A stretch of 64,000 bases of DNA. Source: an uncultured Parabacteroides sp. (lineage in GTDB: Bacteria; Bacteroidota; Bacteroidia; Bacteroidales; Tannerellaceae). Under the pieces are notes generated by a model. The model was not told the origin of the DNA and did no database searches. It saw only the letters and a program-made list of their open reading frames with translations. The stretch is taken from positions 62,001-126,000 of the forward strand of contig CAJTMR010000003.1 of the NCBI GenBank assembly GCA_910577325.1, written 5' to 3'. The position numbers and the translations under genes are program-made. Shown here piece after piece: positions 53,899 to 61,023 of this stretch. Position 1 is the first letter of the stretch; each line of letters begins with the position of its first letter.

Positions 53899-55051
53899 GG
53901 ATATTAACTTCAAATTGATAGAATGTCATAAGATCTTCATTATCGGTTAGTACTTGTATATTTAGCCCATCTTTTGTTACAAAGCTATTTGTATATCTCA
54001 ACTCGATATTGTCAGGTAATACGCATTCTCCCAAATAACGTAGATATTCATCCATTACAATTAAAATAATCGGGCGTATCCCGATTGTATATTTTTTCTT
54101 TAGTGTTTCATTGGCCGGTAGGCATGCTAAACGGTAATATAACTTTCGATATGGATCATAATGGATATTCCGGTAGGATGGCGTATTTAAATACCATTTA
54201 TAAGCACGTTCTTGATCGATGATTTCTCCTTTTTTTTGGTCGTAAGCATTTATTTGCTTGATTTGATTACAACCTGCATAATATTTCTTCTGAATAAATT
54301 CATATAACGAATAAACATATAAATTGTGATCCTGCGGAAAGCTGACAAGAATTGTTCCATTATCTTTGTTGACATCGAAATAAGGCATCCTGAAAAAAGC
54401 GCCACCCCAATTGTATTGTTGGTATTGCGATGGGTAATTGTTGGCCAATAATACTGTGTCTTTCTGAAATTCATAAATGGTTGTAACAGGTAAATTTGAT
54501 GACGATTCTTTTTCAGATTCAGTAGCACCGAATCCACCCAAGATCAATTTGTTATTCCAATAGACCATCGGACAATTTGTTTGAAGCCAAGGATATGCGG
54601 GCAAGAATCCCTTTTCGCTAATTTCATCCATTGGCAAACGCTTTTTCCATAAAACTGTAGCAGATGAATTTACTAAAAACAAAGTAAACATTTCGTAATT
54701 GTAAACAAAAATACTATCTCTATTTACATAACTAAATCCTTGGATTTCCCCAACTCCATTGTTTCCCTCTTTTCTTAACTGAATGCTTTTGTTTAAAGTA
54801 CCCTGTTCATAGTTAAAGGCATAAATGGAATTGTCATATTGATTATAAAACAAAAGCAAGTCGTCTTCTTTTACATATTGTATATAGTTAGTCAAGACAG
54901 AAATACTATCTCCTATAGGAATGTCTTTCTTTAAAACACGATGGATCTCGCATTTGTTCTCTTTTTTACCGTAATACAAATTCTTTTCTGTACCACTATT
55001 TACACAAGAAGAAAAATAGAAGATGATAAATAGATATATTACTTTTTTCAT
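53891..55051 (-). CDS. DUF4221-family propeller lipoprotein
   Basis: A 386-residue lipoprotein (lipobox 'FYFSSC', Cys about 16). Repeated beta motifs of a six-bladed propeller are visible: 'DDLLLFYNQYDNSIYAFNYEQG', 'GVGEIQGFSYVNRDSIFVYN', 'TILVSFPQDHNLYVYSLYEF'. It is a close paralogue of the gene at 55951 ('NGVGxIQGxxYVNxDSIFVYNY', 'WGGxFxRxPYFxVN', 'DNxDLMTFYQFxVxIHE'). It follows the small NVEALA-like gene by nine bases. I recognise the family as DUF4221; its function is unknown to me. Binding the peptide encoded upstream is a reasonable guess. Confidence 0.8.
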   Translation of the reverse strand: MKKVIYLFIIFYFSSCVNSGTEKNLYYGKKENKCEIHRVLKKDIPIGDSISVLTNYIQYVKEDDLLLFYNQYDNSIYAFNYEQGTLNKSIQLRKEGNNGVGEIQGFSYVNRDSIFVYNYEMFTLFLVNSSATVLWKKRLPMDEISEKGFLPAYPWLQTNCPMVYWNNKLILGGFGATESEKESSSNLPVTTIYEFQKDTVLLANNYPSQYQQYNWGGAFFRMPYFDVNKDNGTILVSFPQDHNLYVYSLYEFIQKKYYAGCNQIKQINAYDQKKGEIIDQERAYKWYLNTPSYRNIHYDPYRKLYYRLACLPANETLKKKYTIGIRPIILIVMDEYLRYLGECVLPDNIELRYTNSFVTKDGLNIQVLTDNEDLMTFYQFEVNIHE

Positions 55052-55060
55052 ATTATTAAC

Positions 55061-55342
55061 TTAATCGGATTCAGGAAATGAAGTATGTACTGTTTTGTAA
55101 CAATTTTTTGTTTCTCCTTCAATTGGGACAACGCAAGAAGAGCCCGTTCCTTCTTCCGCATTTTTTTTGCATATACCCGTATTATGGCTACATTCTCCCA
55201 AGCAGGCTGTTTCTGTTTTTGCTAATGAATCAAATGATAAGAGGAATGTAAAAAGAATTTTTGTTTCATTTAATTCCATATTCCATATAGATAATGCGAT
55301 AACAATAACAAATGCTCCGATTTTTAACACTTTTTGTCTCAT
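55061..55342 (-). CDS. NVEALA-like small exported peptide
   Basis: A 93-residue protein. The N-terminal ~25 residues are a hydrophobic export segment ('VLKIGAFVIVIALSIWNM'). At about 37-43 lies a variant of the NVEALA motif ('SFDSLAKTE'), followed by a Cys-rich tail with five Cys ('TACLGECSHNTGICKKN', 'SSCVV', 'KNCYK'). Four of the Cys positions match the sister gene at 57142. It has a perfect promoter box and leads the four-gene operon. Small NVEALA proteins are known as a Bacteroidales family without a settled function; processing after the motif is inference. Confidence 0.75.
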   Translation of the reverse strand: MRQKVLKIGAFVIVIALSIWNMELNETKILFTFLLSFDSLAKTETACLGECSHNTGICKKNAEEGTGSSCVVPIEGETKNCYKTVHTSFPESD

Positions 55343-55369
55343 GTTTTATGGCTTTTTTAGTTACTCTTA

Positions 55370-55377
55370 CAAAGATA
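55370..55377 (-). promoter_or_regulatory. Bacteroidales -7 box of the NVEALA/transglutaminase operon
   Basis: TATCTTTG on the minus strand, a full TAnnTTTG match, 28 bases before the ATG at 55342. It makes the four genes down to 51536 an independent transcription unit. Confidence 0.65.
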
Positions 55378-55556
55378 TAAATTTTTATAATAAAACAAGA
55401 GAATTGTGTGAGAAAATATTCTCACACATAGGCGTTATGAAAGCTTCTTTGGAGAAGAAAGCGTCTGCAGCCATCGTTCCGGATATGCTCTGTATCTTGT
55501 CTTTTCTATTGATAAGACAATTGTATATACAAACACACGAAAATGTCATCTATATT
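55378..55556. other. AT-rich intergenic stretch with a palindrome
   Basis: No gene is supported. GTGTGAGAA (55406-55414) and TTCTCACAC (55419-55427) form a perfect 9-base stem with a 4-base loop; it could be an operator near the operon promoter or a 3' structure of an upstream transcript. A plus-strand open frame crosses this region into the repeat but looks like no known protein. Confidence 0.4.
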
Positions 55557-55862
55557 TTCGGCAAACGGTTTAATTTGTTTGCATTTTTTAGAAAACAAGA
55601 GCAGATGAAGCCTTCTTCAAATAACTATTCTCATGAACTTTCTATTCCTTGACCTCAATTCGGTATTAATAGAGGTCCATTAGGCCGTCATATTAGTAAG
55701 GATTTGATGTGCAAGTTATAATTCTTTGAAAAATAATTTGTTATACGAAAGTCTACATCGTTAGACAAGGTCGCCTCACCTATATAATTAAACAGACTAT
55801 CCAAAATCATCAATACGGTTGGTTGTGTTGCTGCGATAAAGTCTTTTGCATTTCCCTTTTCA
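55557..55862. repeat. Direct repeat copy 2 (about 306 bases)
   Basis: Partner of 51117-51422, same orientation. Identity stops abruptly at 55862, where copy 1 continues with DUF4221-like coding sequence and this copy changes to unrelated AT-rich sequence. Confidence 0.9.
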
Positions 55863-55885
55863 AGAAATACAAAATATAATTGCAC
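55688..55885 (-). pseudogene. 3' remnant of a DUF4221 propeller lipoprotein gene
   Basis: About 60 residues without ATG, almost identical to the remnant at 51248 ('GNAKDFIAATQPTVLMILDS', 'FNYIGEATLSNDVDFRITN'). It lies 65 bases downstream of the intact DUF4221 gene at 55951 and reads in the same direction. Confidence 0.8.
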
Positions 55886-55950
55886 TTAAAAATATTATTT
55901 TTTTCATCTGCGTTCAATAAGATTAAAGAGACAAAATAAAAATATGCGTT

Positions 55951-57129
55951 TTATTCATGGATGTCCACCTTAAATTGATAAAATGTCATTAGATCGTCAT
56001 TATCCGTAAGAGCCTGTATGAAGAAGCCGCCATCCGTTGAAAAGCAATTTGTTCGGCGAAAATCTACATCTTCAGGTAGAACAGCTTCACCGATATAATT
56101 AAATTGACCATCTAATACGATCAGTACGATTGGTTGCGTTGCGGAAATAAATTCATCTGCATTCTTCTTTTCTGACAAACACGCCAAACGATAATACAAA
56201 TCTCTCTTTTTATCATAAATAACACATCTATAAGAAGGTACGGAATAAAACCAGCGGAGCACCCTGTTCTCATCCGACTGGACTCCTTTTTTCTCATCAT
56301 AGGCTTCAATCCTGTCGACCAACCGGCTACCGGAATAATATTTGCTTTGCTTTCCGTCCTGTAAGGAATAGACATACAGATTATGGTCTTGTGGAAAACT
56401 GACAACAGCAAGAGACTTATGTCTGTTCACTGTAAAATAAGGCCTGCGGCAAAATCCTCCACCCCAACTATATTTTTGATATTGTTCAGGGTAGTTCAAA
56501 CGGAAAAATACAGAATCGGTTTGAAAATCATATATCGTCATGATCGGACTATTCGTTGAAGTTTCTAAAGGTGATTCAGAACTTCTCATGCCGCAAAAAA
56601 ACAATTTACGATCTGCGTAGACAATAGGGCTGTCCGTTTCCACATACGGGAAAGCTGGTCTGAGGTCACTCCAAGCGGCATCCAATACCGGTAAGCTCTT
56701 TTTCCATAAAAGTTTCCCTTCCGAATTGACCATATAGGCATACCCTGTACCGTAATTATAGACAAAGATACTGTCTTCATTCACATAATCATATCCCTGA
56801 ATCAAACCTACTCCGTTATCACCTTCCCGCATGAGTTGTATTTTTCTCTTTTGTTTCCCGTCGGGATAATCGAAAAAATAAATCGCATTGTCGTATTTGT
56901 TATACAAAGAAAACATGTTCAAAGTGTCGATATATTGGATGTATTGCGTCAAAACCGATATGTTCTCATTAACATGAAACTCTTTCTTGCCGACAAGATG
57001 TAAAACACATCTGTTTTCATGCAGATCACACTGGTCGTTCTTCACACCTTCGAAACGGCATGAAACCATAAATAAAAGCAATAAGTAAAAATAGCACATG
57101 CGAGCATGGGCCAAACCAAGTTGAAACAT
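55951..57129 (-). CDS. DUF4221-family propeller lipoprotein
   Basis: About 392 residues from the ATG at 57129 (an ATG at 57099 is an alternative; an upstream TTG is less likely). The signal peptide carries the lipobox 'LLFMVSC'. The propeller motifs match the sister gene at 53891: 'NMFSLYNKYDNAIYFFDYPDG', 'DNGVGLIQGYDYVNEDSIFVYN', 'AVVSFPQDHNLYVYSLQDG', and the shared end 'DDLMTFYQFKVDIHE'. It follows an NVEALA-like peptide gene by 12 bases. Here no thioredoxin-like or transglutaminase gene follows; instead a gene remnant and the second repeat do. Function unknown. Confidence 0.8.
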   Translation of the reverse strand: MFQLGLAHARMCYFYLLLLFMVSCRFEGVKNDQCDLHENRCVLHLVGKKEFHVNENISVLTQYIQYIDTLNMFSLYNKYDNAIYFFDYPDGKQKRKIQLMREGDNGVGLIQGYDYVNEDSIFVYNYGTGYAYMVNSEGKLLWKKSLPVLDAAWSDLRPAFPYVETDSPIVYADRKLFFCGMRSSESPLETSTNSPIMTIYDFQTDSVFFRLNYPEQYQKYSWGGGFCRRPYFTVNRHKSLAVVSFPQDHNLYVYSLQDGKQSKYYSGSRLVDRIEAYDEKKGVQSDENRVLRWFYSVPSYRCVIYDKKRDLYYRLACLSEKKNADEFISATQPIVLIVLDGQFNYIGEAVLPEDVDFRRTNCFSTDGGFFIQALTDNDDLMTFYQFKVDIHE

Positions 57130-57141
57130 AGTCAAATATTT

Positions 57142-57411
57142 TTATTCATAAGATGCTGTTGCAAAACAATTAATCGGATCTGAATAATCCTCTCTTCGGG
57201 CACAAAAAGATCCTGCTTCTGGATTGATATCTTTTTTGCATATTCCACTATTTTTATCGACATCTCCGACACATACAGTCTCCAACTTGGCCATTGATTC
57301 CAATGTGAAAAAATCAGTAAACAAAACTTTCGTTTCATTTATTCCTACATTCCATACTGCTACCGAAGCAACTGCAACAATTACTCCAATTTTCAATACA
57401 TTCTTTTTCAT
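57142..57411 (-). CDS. NVEALA-like small exported peptide
   Basis: An 89-residue protein with a hydrophobic N-terminus ('VLKIGVIVAVASVAVWNVG'), the NVEALA-like motif 'TLESMAKLET' (about 36-45), and a Cys-rich tail with four Cys ('TVCVGDVDKNSGICKKD', 'GSFCARR', 'INCFA'). The pattern Cys-x(10)-Cys, then Cys in a Gly-x-x-Cys or Gly-x-x-x-Cys context, then Asn-Cys recurs in the gene at 55061. It leads a two-gene unit with a DUF4221 lipoprotein. Confidence 0.75.
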   Translation of the reverse strand: MKKNVLKIGVIVAVASVAVWNVGINETKVLFTDFFTLESMAKLETVCVGDVDKNSGICKKDINPEAGSFCARREDYSDPINCFATASYE

Positions 57412-57433
57412 TTTCTATCCTTTATAAAGTGAA

Positions 57434-57441
57434 TAAATATA
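57434..57441 (-). promoter_or_regulatory. Possible -7 box for the second NVEALA unit
   Basis: TATATTTA on the minus strand, one base off TAnnTTTG, 23 bases before the ATG at 57411. Confidence 0.4.
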
Positions 57442-57446
57442 TTTTC

Positions 57447-57486
57447 TTTTAAAAGACAGCAAGGGCCTTCACAGGCGCCTGCTGTC
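57447..57486 (-). terminator. Terminator of the GH29 utilisation operon
   Basis: GACAGCA (57455-57461) pairs with TGCTGTC (57480-57486), with further GC pairing inside; TTTT follows on the minus strand. It lies 24 bases after the GH29 stop and marks the right edge of the AT-rich island. Confidence 0.8.
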
Positions 57487-57509
57487 CGACACAAATTACG
57501 TTGAAAATC

Positions 57510-59564
57510 TTAATCTTCCGTGATAACGGAGAATTCAGCAATTCCAACACGTTTCACATTATCTACTATGCGTGTTGCCTTAAAAACTAACTTTTGGCCC
57601 TTGACGGGGGCAAAACGTATTTCTTGTTCGATCGGGTTATGCTTGATGTTCGAAAATTCACCGGAAGCCACGACTTTGCCATCCACCAGCAATTGGTAGT
57701 TCGAGATATGCCCCTGTGAGTCGCGCCCTTGGTTAGGAGTATAGATAAAACCGCTGATCGTGTGAGGTGCAGCCAGTTCCACAGCTATTTCATTCCTGCC
57801 TTCGGGCAGATAATAGGTCGAATAGCCATTCCCGTCAAACATGAGATTCGTCCGTTCGTCAACGGGACTAACCACCTTATAGTCGGCAGCCGGCAAATCA
57901 AAATGGTGAATAGCAACAGGGCCGGTTTTAGCGGACTGGGCGTCGTAAGTAATCGCCTTGACAGTCCCTTTCTTGTCGAGTGTGAATGGGGCTTCATATT
58001 TTGCAGACTGCGCCGTCGGCTCCGTTCCGTCTGTCGTATAATAAATATCAGCTCCTTCGCTTTCCACGTCTATGCGTACTTCATTCTTCGTATTCCGCAT
58101 GATACGCGGTTGTTCCAACAGCGGTGGAGCCAGGAAAGCTGCCACGTTATTGATGCACAACGGCCCTTTGGCCTCCGTGAAATGGATGCGCAAAGCATCA
58201 GCCGAAGTCGTCTTGAAACGGACGAGACGTTTGTAGCCCACTGTCGAAAGCGTATCGGCTGTTTCCACCGGCAACCATTTGCCATCCTTTTCCACTTCAA
58301 GCGTAAAGGCGCATACACGTTGTCCGAGAGGTATATACTCTTGAATCATCACTCGGTTCAGCGAAGTCCCTGTCGGTAACGGGAAAGTTAGTGAGCCCGA
58401 CGTCACTCCATCGGAAGTAGCCCAATAAGAATCCCAACTGTCGTCCGTCACATTCGATGCCTTATAAGTACCCCCACGGGTTTCGCTTGCTTTTGGCTGG
58501 ATACCTGCCAAAAGATTATCTTTCAACTCTGCCTGGATCGTATGATACCAGTCGACGGCACGCGCCGAATCGACCGGATGAATCTGTCCGCTCAGTGCTA
58601 CCGGGAAATTCAGCAGAAAGTTGGCATTATGTCCCACACTGCGATAATACAAATCAACCAGATTCGGAACAGTACGAACCTGATGGTCTTCACGATGATG
58701 ATAGAACCATCCCGGACGGATGGACACGTCGCATTCTCCCGGTAGCCACTGGTTTCCGTCTTTCATTCCCCATTGGTTCTGGGTATAATGGGTTTCCTTA
58801 TCCAAAGAATAGGGCGACCAGTTTGTTTCGCCAGCCCAACCGGATTCATTGCCAATCCAACGGATATCGGGAACCGTTCCGCCGAAGATCATCGCTTCCG
58901 GATGTTTCGCTTTGATCATTTCACGGGCAGTCTCATAACCGTAATAGGTTTTCGGATCGATCGAACGCGTTTCATTCGCTCCGCCGTACCAGCCATTTCC
59001 TCCGTTCGCCCCGTCAAACCAGAACTCGAATAACGGACCGTAGTTGGAGATCAGTTCGTTGATCTGCTCATGATAGGTCTTTTGGTAACCTTCCCGCCCA
59101 TATTCGGCATTATGGCGATCCCAAGGAGAGAGGTAAAGCCCGAACTTCAGGCCATGCTTCTTGCAGGCATCCGACAATTCGCGAACCATATCGCCTTTTC
59201 CGTCTTTATAGGGAGATTTGGAGATATTATAATCAACCGTTTTCGTCGGCCACAGACAAAAACCGTCATGGTGCTTGGCAGTCAGGATCACCCCCTTCAG
59301 CCCGGTGGCCTTGATGATCCGCACCCATTGTTCGCAATCCAGGTCTGTCGGATCGAATGTTTCAGCAGGCGTATTTCCGTACCCCCATTCCAAATCATTA
59401 AACGTATTCAACCCGAAATGCACGAATGCATAATTTTCCATTTTCTGCCATTCGATCTGTTCCGGCGTCGGAACCGGCAAAACAGGAGCAGGCGGCTCCG
59501 CTTCCTTACAAGAAAAAAGCAGTCCGGCAAACATACCGGTGATTAAAAGATTCTTTGTGTTCAT
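57510..59564 (-). CDS. GH29-family alpha-L-fucosidase with C-terminal binding modules
   Basis: A 684-residue lipoprotein (lipobox 'LLFSC', Cys 19). The GH29 catalytic TIM barrel covers about 35-345 ('FVHFGLNTFNDLEWGYG', 'VILTAKHHDGFCLWPTKT', 'GLKFGLYLSPWDRH'); the nucleophile is Asp 184 in 'FEFWFDGANGG'. A discoidin-like beta domain follows, then a chitobiase-C-like repeat ('DIYYTTDGTEPTAQSAKYEAPF', about 505-530) and a second discoidin-like end. It should release L-fucose from plant or host glycans at the cell surface. It is the last gene of the locus, four bases after the CxxCH propeller stop. Confidence 0.92.
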   Translation of the reverse strand: MNTKNLLITGMFAGLLFSCKEAEPPAPVLPVPTPEQIEWQKMENYAFVHFGLNTFNDLEWGYGNTPAETFDPTDLDCEQWVRIIKATGLKGVILTAKHHDGFCLWPTKTVDYNISKSPYKDGKGDMVRELSDACKKHGLKFGLYLSPWDRHNAEYGREGYQKTYHEQINELISNYGPLFEFWFDGANGGNGWYGGANETRSIDPKTYYGYETAREMIKAKHPEAMIFGGTVPDIRWIGNESGWAGETNWSPYSLDKETHYTQNQWGMKDGNQWLPGECDVSIRPGWFYHHREDHQVRTVPNLVDLYYRSVGHNANFLLNFPVALSGQIHPVDSARAVDWYHTIQAELKDNLLAGIQPKASETRGGTYKASNVTDDSWDSYWATSDGVTSGSLTFPLPTGTSLNRVMIQEYIPLGQRVCAFTLEVEKDGKWLPVETADTLSTVGYKRLVRFKTTSADALRIHFTEAKGPLCINNVAAFLAPPLLEQPRIMRNTKNEVRIDVESEGADIYYTTDGTEPTAQSAKYEAPFTLDKKGTVKAITYDAQSAKTGPVAIHHFDLPAADYKVVSPVDERTNLMFDGNGYSTYYLPEGRNEIAVELAAPHTISGFIYTPNQGRDSQGHISNYQLLVDGKVVASGEFSNIKHNPIEQEIRFAPVKGQKLVFKATRIVDNVKRVGIAEFSVITED

Positions 59565-59568
59565 GTTG

Positions 59569-61023
59569 TTATTTTGTAAATGAGATTTTCCGGTTTTTCC
59601 CTTCTTTTATTCGGGAGACTAATTTATATGTATCCGTTTTCACCTTCCCCTTGACAAATTCCGGGATGTTGTACGATTTGGTGAGAAGCGTATAATAATC
59701 CGTCGATTCCTGGGGTAAGACGAACGGCTTTGAGAGGACGCCGCCTTCACCGACGTGTGCGATGAAAGGACGTGTGTATAAGCCATCCAAGCGACGGCTG
59801 CTGAATACCACCCACTTGCTGTTGGACGACCAGGAATGATAGCTGTCCGTATCGGGACTGTTTGCTTCTTCCGTCGGGATCTGTTCACCTGTGTCCAAGT
59901 CGAACATACACAGATCCGCGTCTTTATGCCAGATGGGGAACGTTCCGTAGGAAGTCGTTGTACAGAGCAGATATTTCCCATCCGGGGAGACACGAGGGAA
60001 CAGGATGCTTCGCCCTTCTGTTTCCGCCTGAAAGATCGTGTCGACAGCAGAACCGAACGTCCGGCTTTCAGGATCGAAGGAGATACGGCAAAGGCTATAA
60101 CGGAGATCACACAATTCACCCGGAACTTTCAATGCCGGGGCGGAACAGAAATAAAGCTCCTTTCCATCCGGCGAAAAGGTTGGGAACGTTTCAAAACGGC
60201 TTTTCGAGAACAAAGTTTGCGTTGTGACAATCTCCTGTTTTTCCACATCGTAGACGACTACATCCGACGCCTTGTCATATACTTCCGTACGGTGCACGGG
60301 ATGCGTGTCTTGTGTCGTGTTGTTGACCGAAAAAGCAACAAACTTTCCGGAAGGATGCCAGGAAGGATAGACCAAGGCCGAGATCGTCCGATCGGTTTTC
60401 GTATCAAGCGTTTCTATCCGGTCGCCATCCACAAACACGGTACAGCCATACTTTGCACGGACATGGAACAGCATTTTATCCGGGTCCTGCATGCAAAACG
60501 AATGACAGTTCATGCAATTATTATCCGTCAGACGGTTTTCCAGAATCGGTTCCTGATCGAAAGAGGATAATTCGCGTTGATAGATTCCCATTTCATTCCA
60601 TAGCTGGTAACCGGGATCGATCAGACGGTAAGCGATATACGGATCGACCGGATCTTCGGAAACCCGGATATGAAACGGAAGATACGCCTTCCATACCCCC
60701 TTTTCTTCTGTCAGGACAGATACCTCCACCTGTTTACCTTTTGCCGTAGCCAATAACTTTTTCCAGTCTGTGCCGGGAATGGAAAAGGCTCCGCCGGAGG
60801 CATAAACGGCAAATGTATATCCTCCGTTTGTAAATACCGCACACGCTTTTCCATCCGTCTGCACGGCAAAATTCAAAGGTGCGATTGATTGCGGCACGGT
60901 TACGCCGGTATAATCCGGATAAATGGCCGGCAGTTCATCTATCTGCCCGGAGGCGGCAGGAGGTTGGTTGGAAGAACATCCTCCCAACAGCAACAAGAAT
61001 ATGCAGAAAAGTAATTGTTTCAT
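59569..61023 (-). CDS. TolB-like propeller lipoprotein with a CxxCH heme-binding motif
   Basis: A 484-residue lipoprotein (lipobox 'LLLGGC', Cys 16), the same length as its paralogue at 25974. The CMNCH motif lies at 170-174 in 'ENRLTDNNCMNCHSFC', followed by the same 'DPDKMLFHVRAKYG' and propeller repeats ('YPSWHPSGKFVAFSVN', 'FPTFSPDGKELYFCS', 'FPRVSPDGKYLLCT', 'YHSWSSNSKWVVFSSRR'). The gene overlaps the DUF6057-like gene by four bases (ATGA). Heme attachment and role are inferred only from the motif. Confidence 0.8.
   Translation of the reverse strand: MKQLLFCIFLLLLGGCSSNQPPAASGQIDELPAIYPDYTGVTVPQSIAPLNFAVQTDGKACAVFTNGGYTFAVYASGGAFSIPGTDWKKLLATAKGKQVEVSVLTEEKGVWKAYLPFHIRVSEDPVDPYIAYRLIDPGYQLWNEMGIYQRELSSFDQEPILENRLTDNNCMNCHSFCMQDPDKMLFHVRAKYGCTVFVDGDRIETLDTKTDRTISALVYPSWHPSGKFVAFSVNNTTQDTHPVHRTEVYDKASDVVVYDVEKQEIVTTQTLFSKSRFETFPTFSPDGKELYFCSAPALKVPGELCDLRYSLCRISFDPESRTFGSAVDTIFQAETEGRSILFPRVSPDGKYLLCTTTSYGTFPIWHKDADLCMFDLDTGEQIPTEEANSPDTDSYHSWSSNSKWVVFSSRRLDGLYTRPFIAHVGEGGVLSKPFVLPQESTDYYTLLTKSYNIPEFVKGKVKTDTYKLVSRIKEGKNRKISFTK

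Noticed and set aside
55167..55652. 161-codon plus-strand frame crossing the NVEALA gene, its promoter and the repeat
   Set aside because: First half is antisense to the NVEALA gene; second half matches no family I know. It may include a gene remnant, but evidence is too weak.
51117..55862. The direct repeats as ends of a transposon
   Set aside because: Copies carry gene-end sequence, are direct not inverted, and no transposase or integrase lies between them; duplication explains them better.
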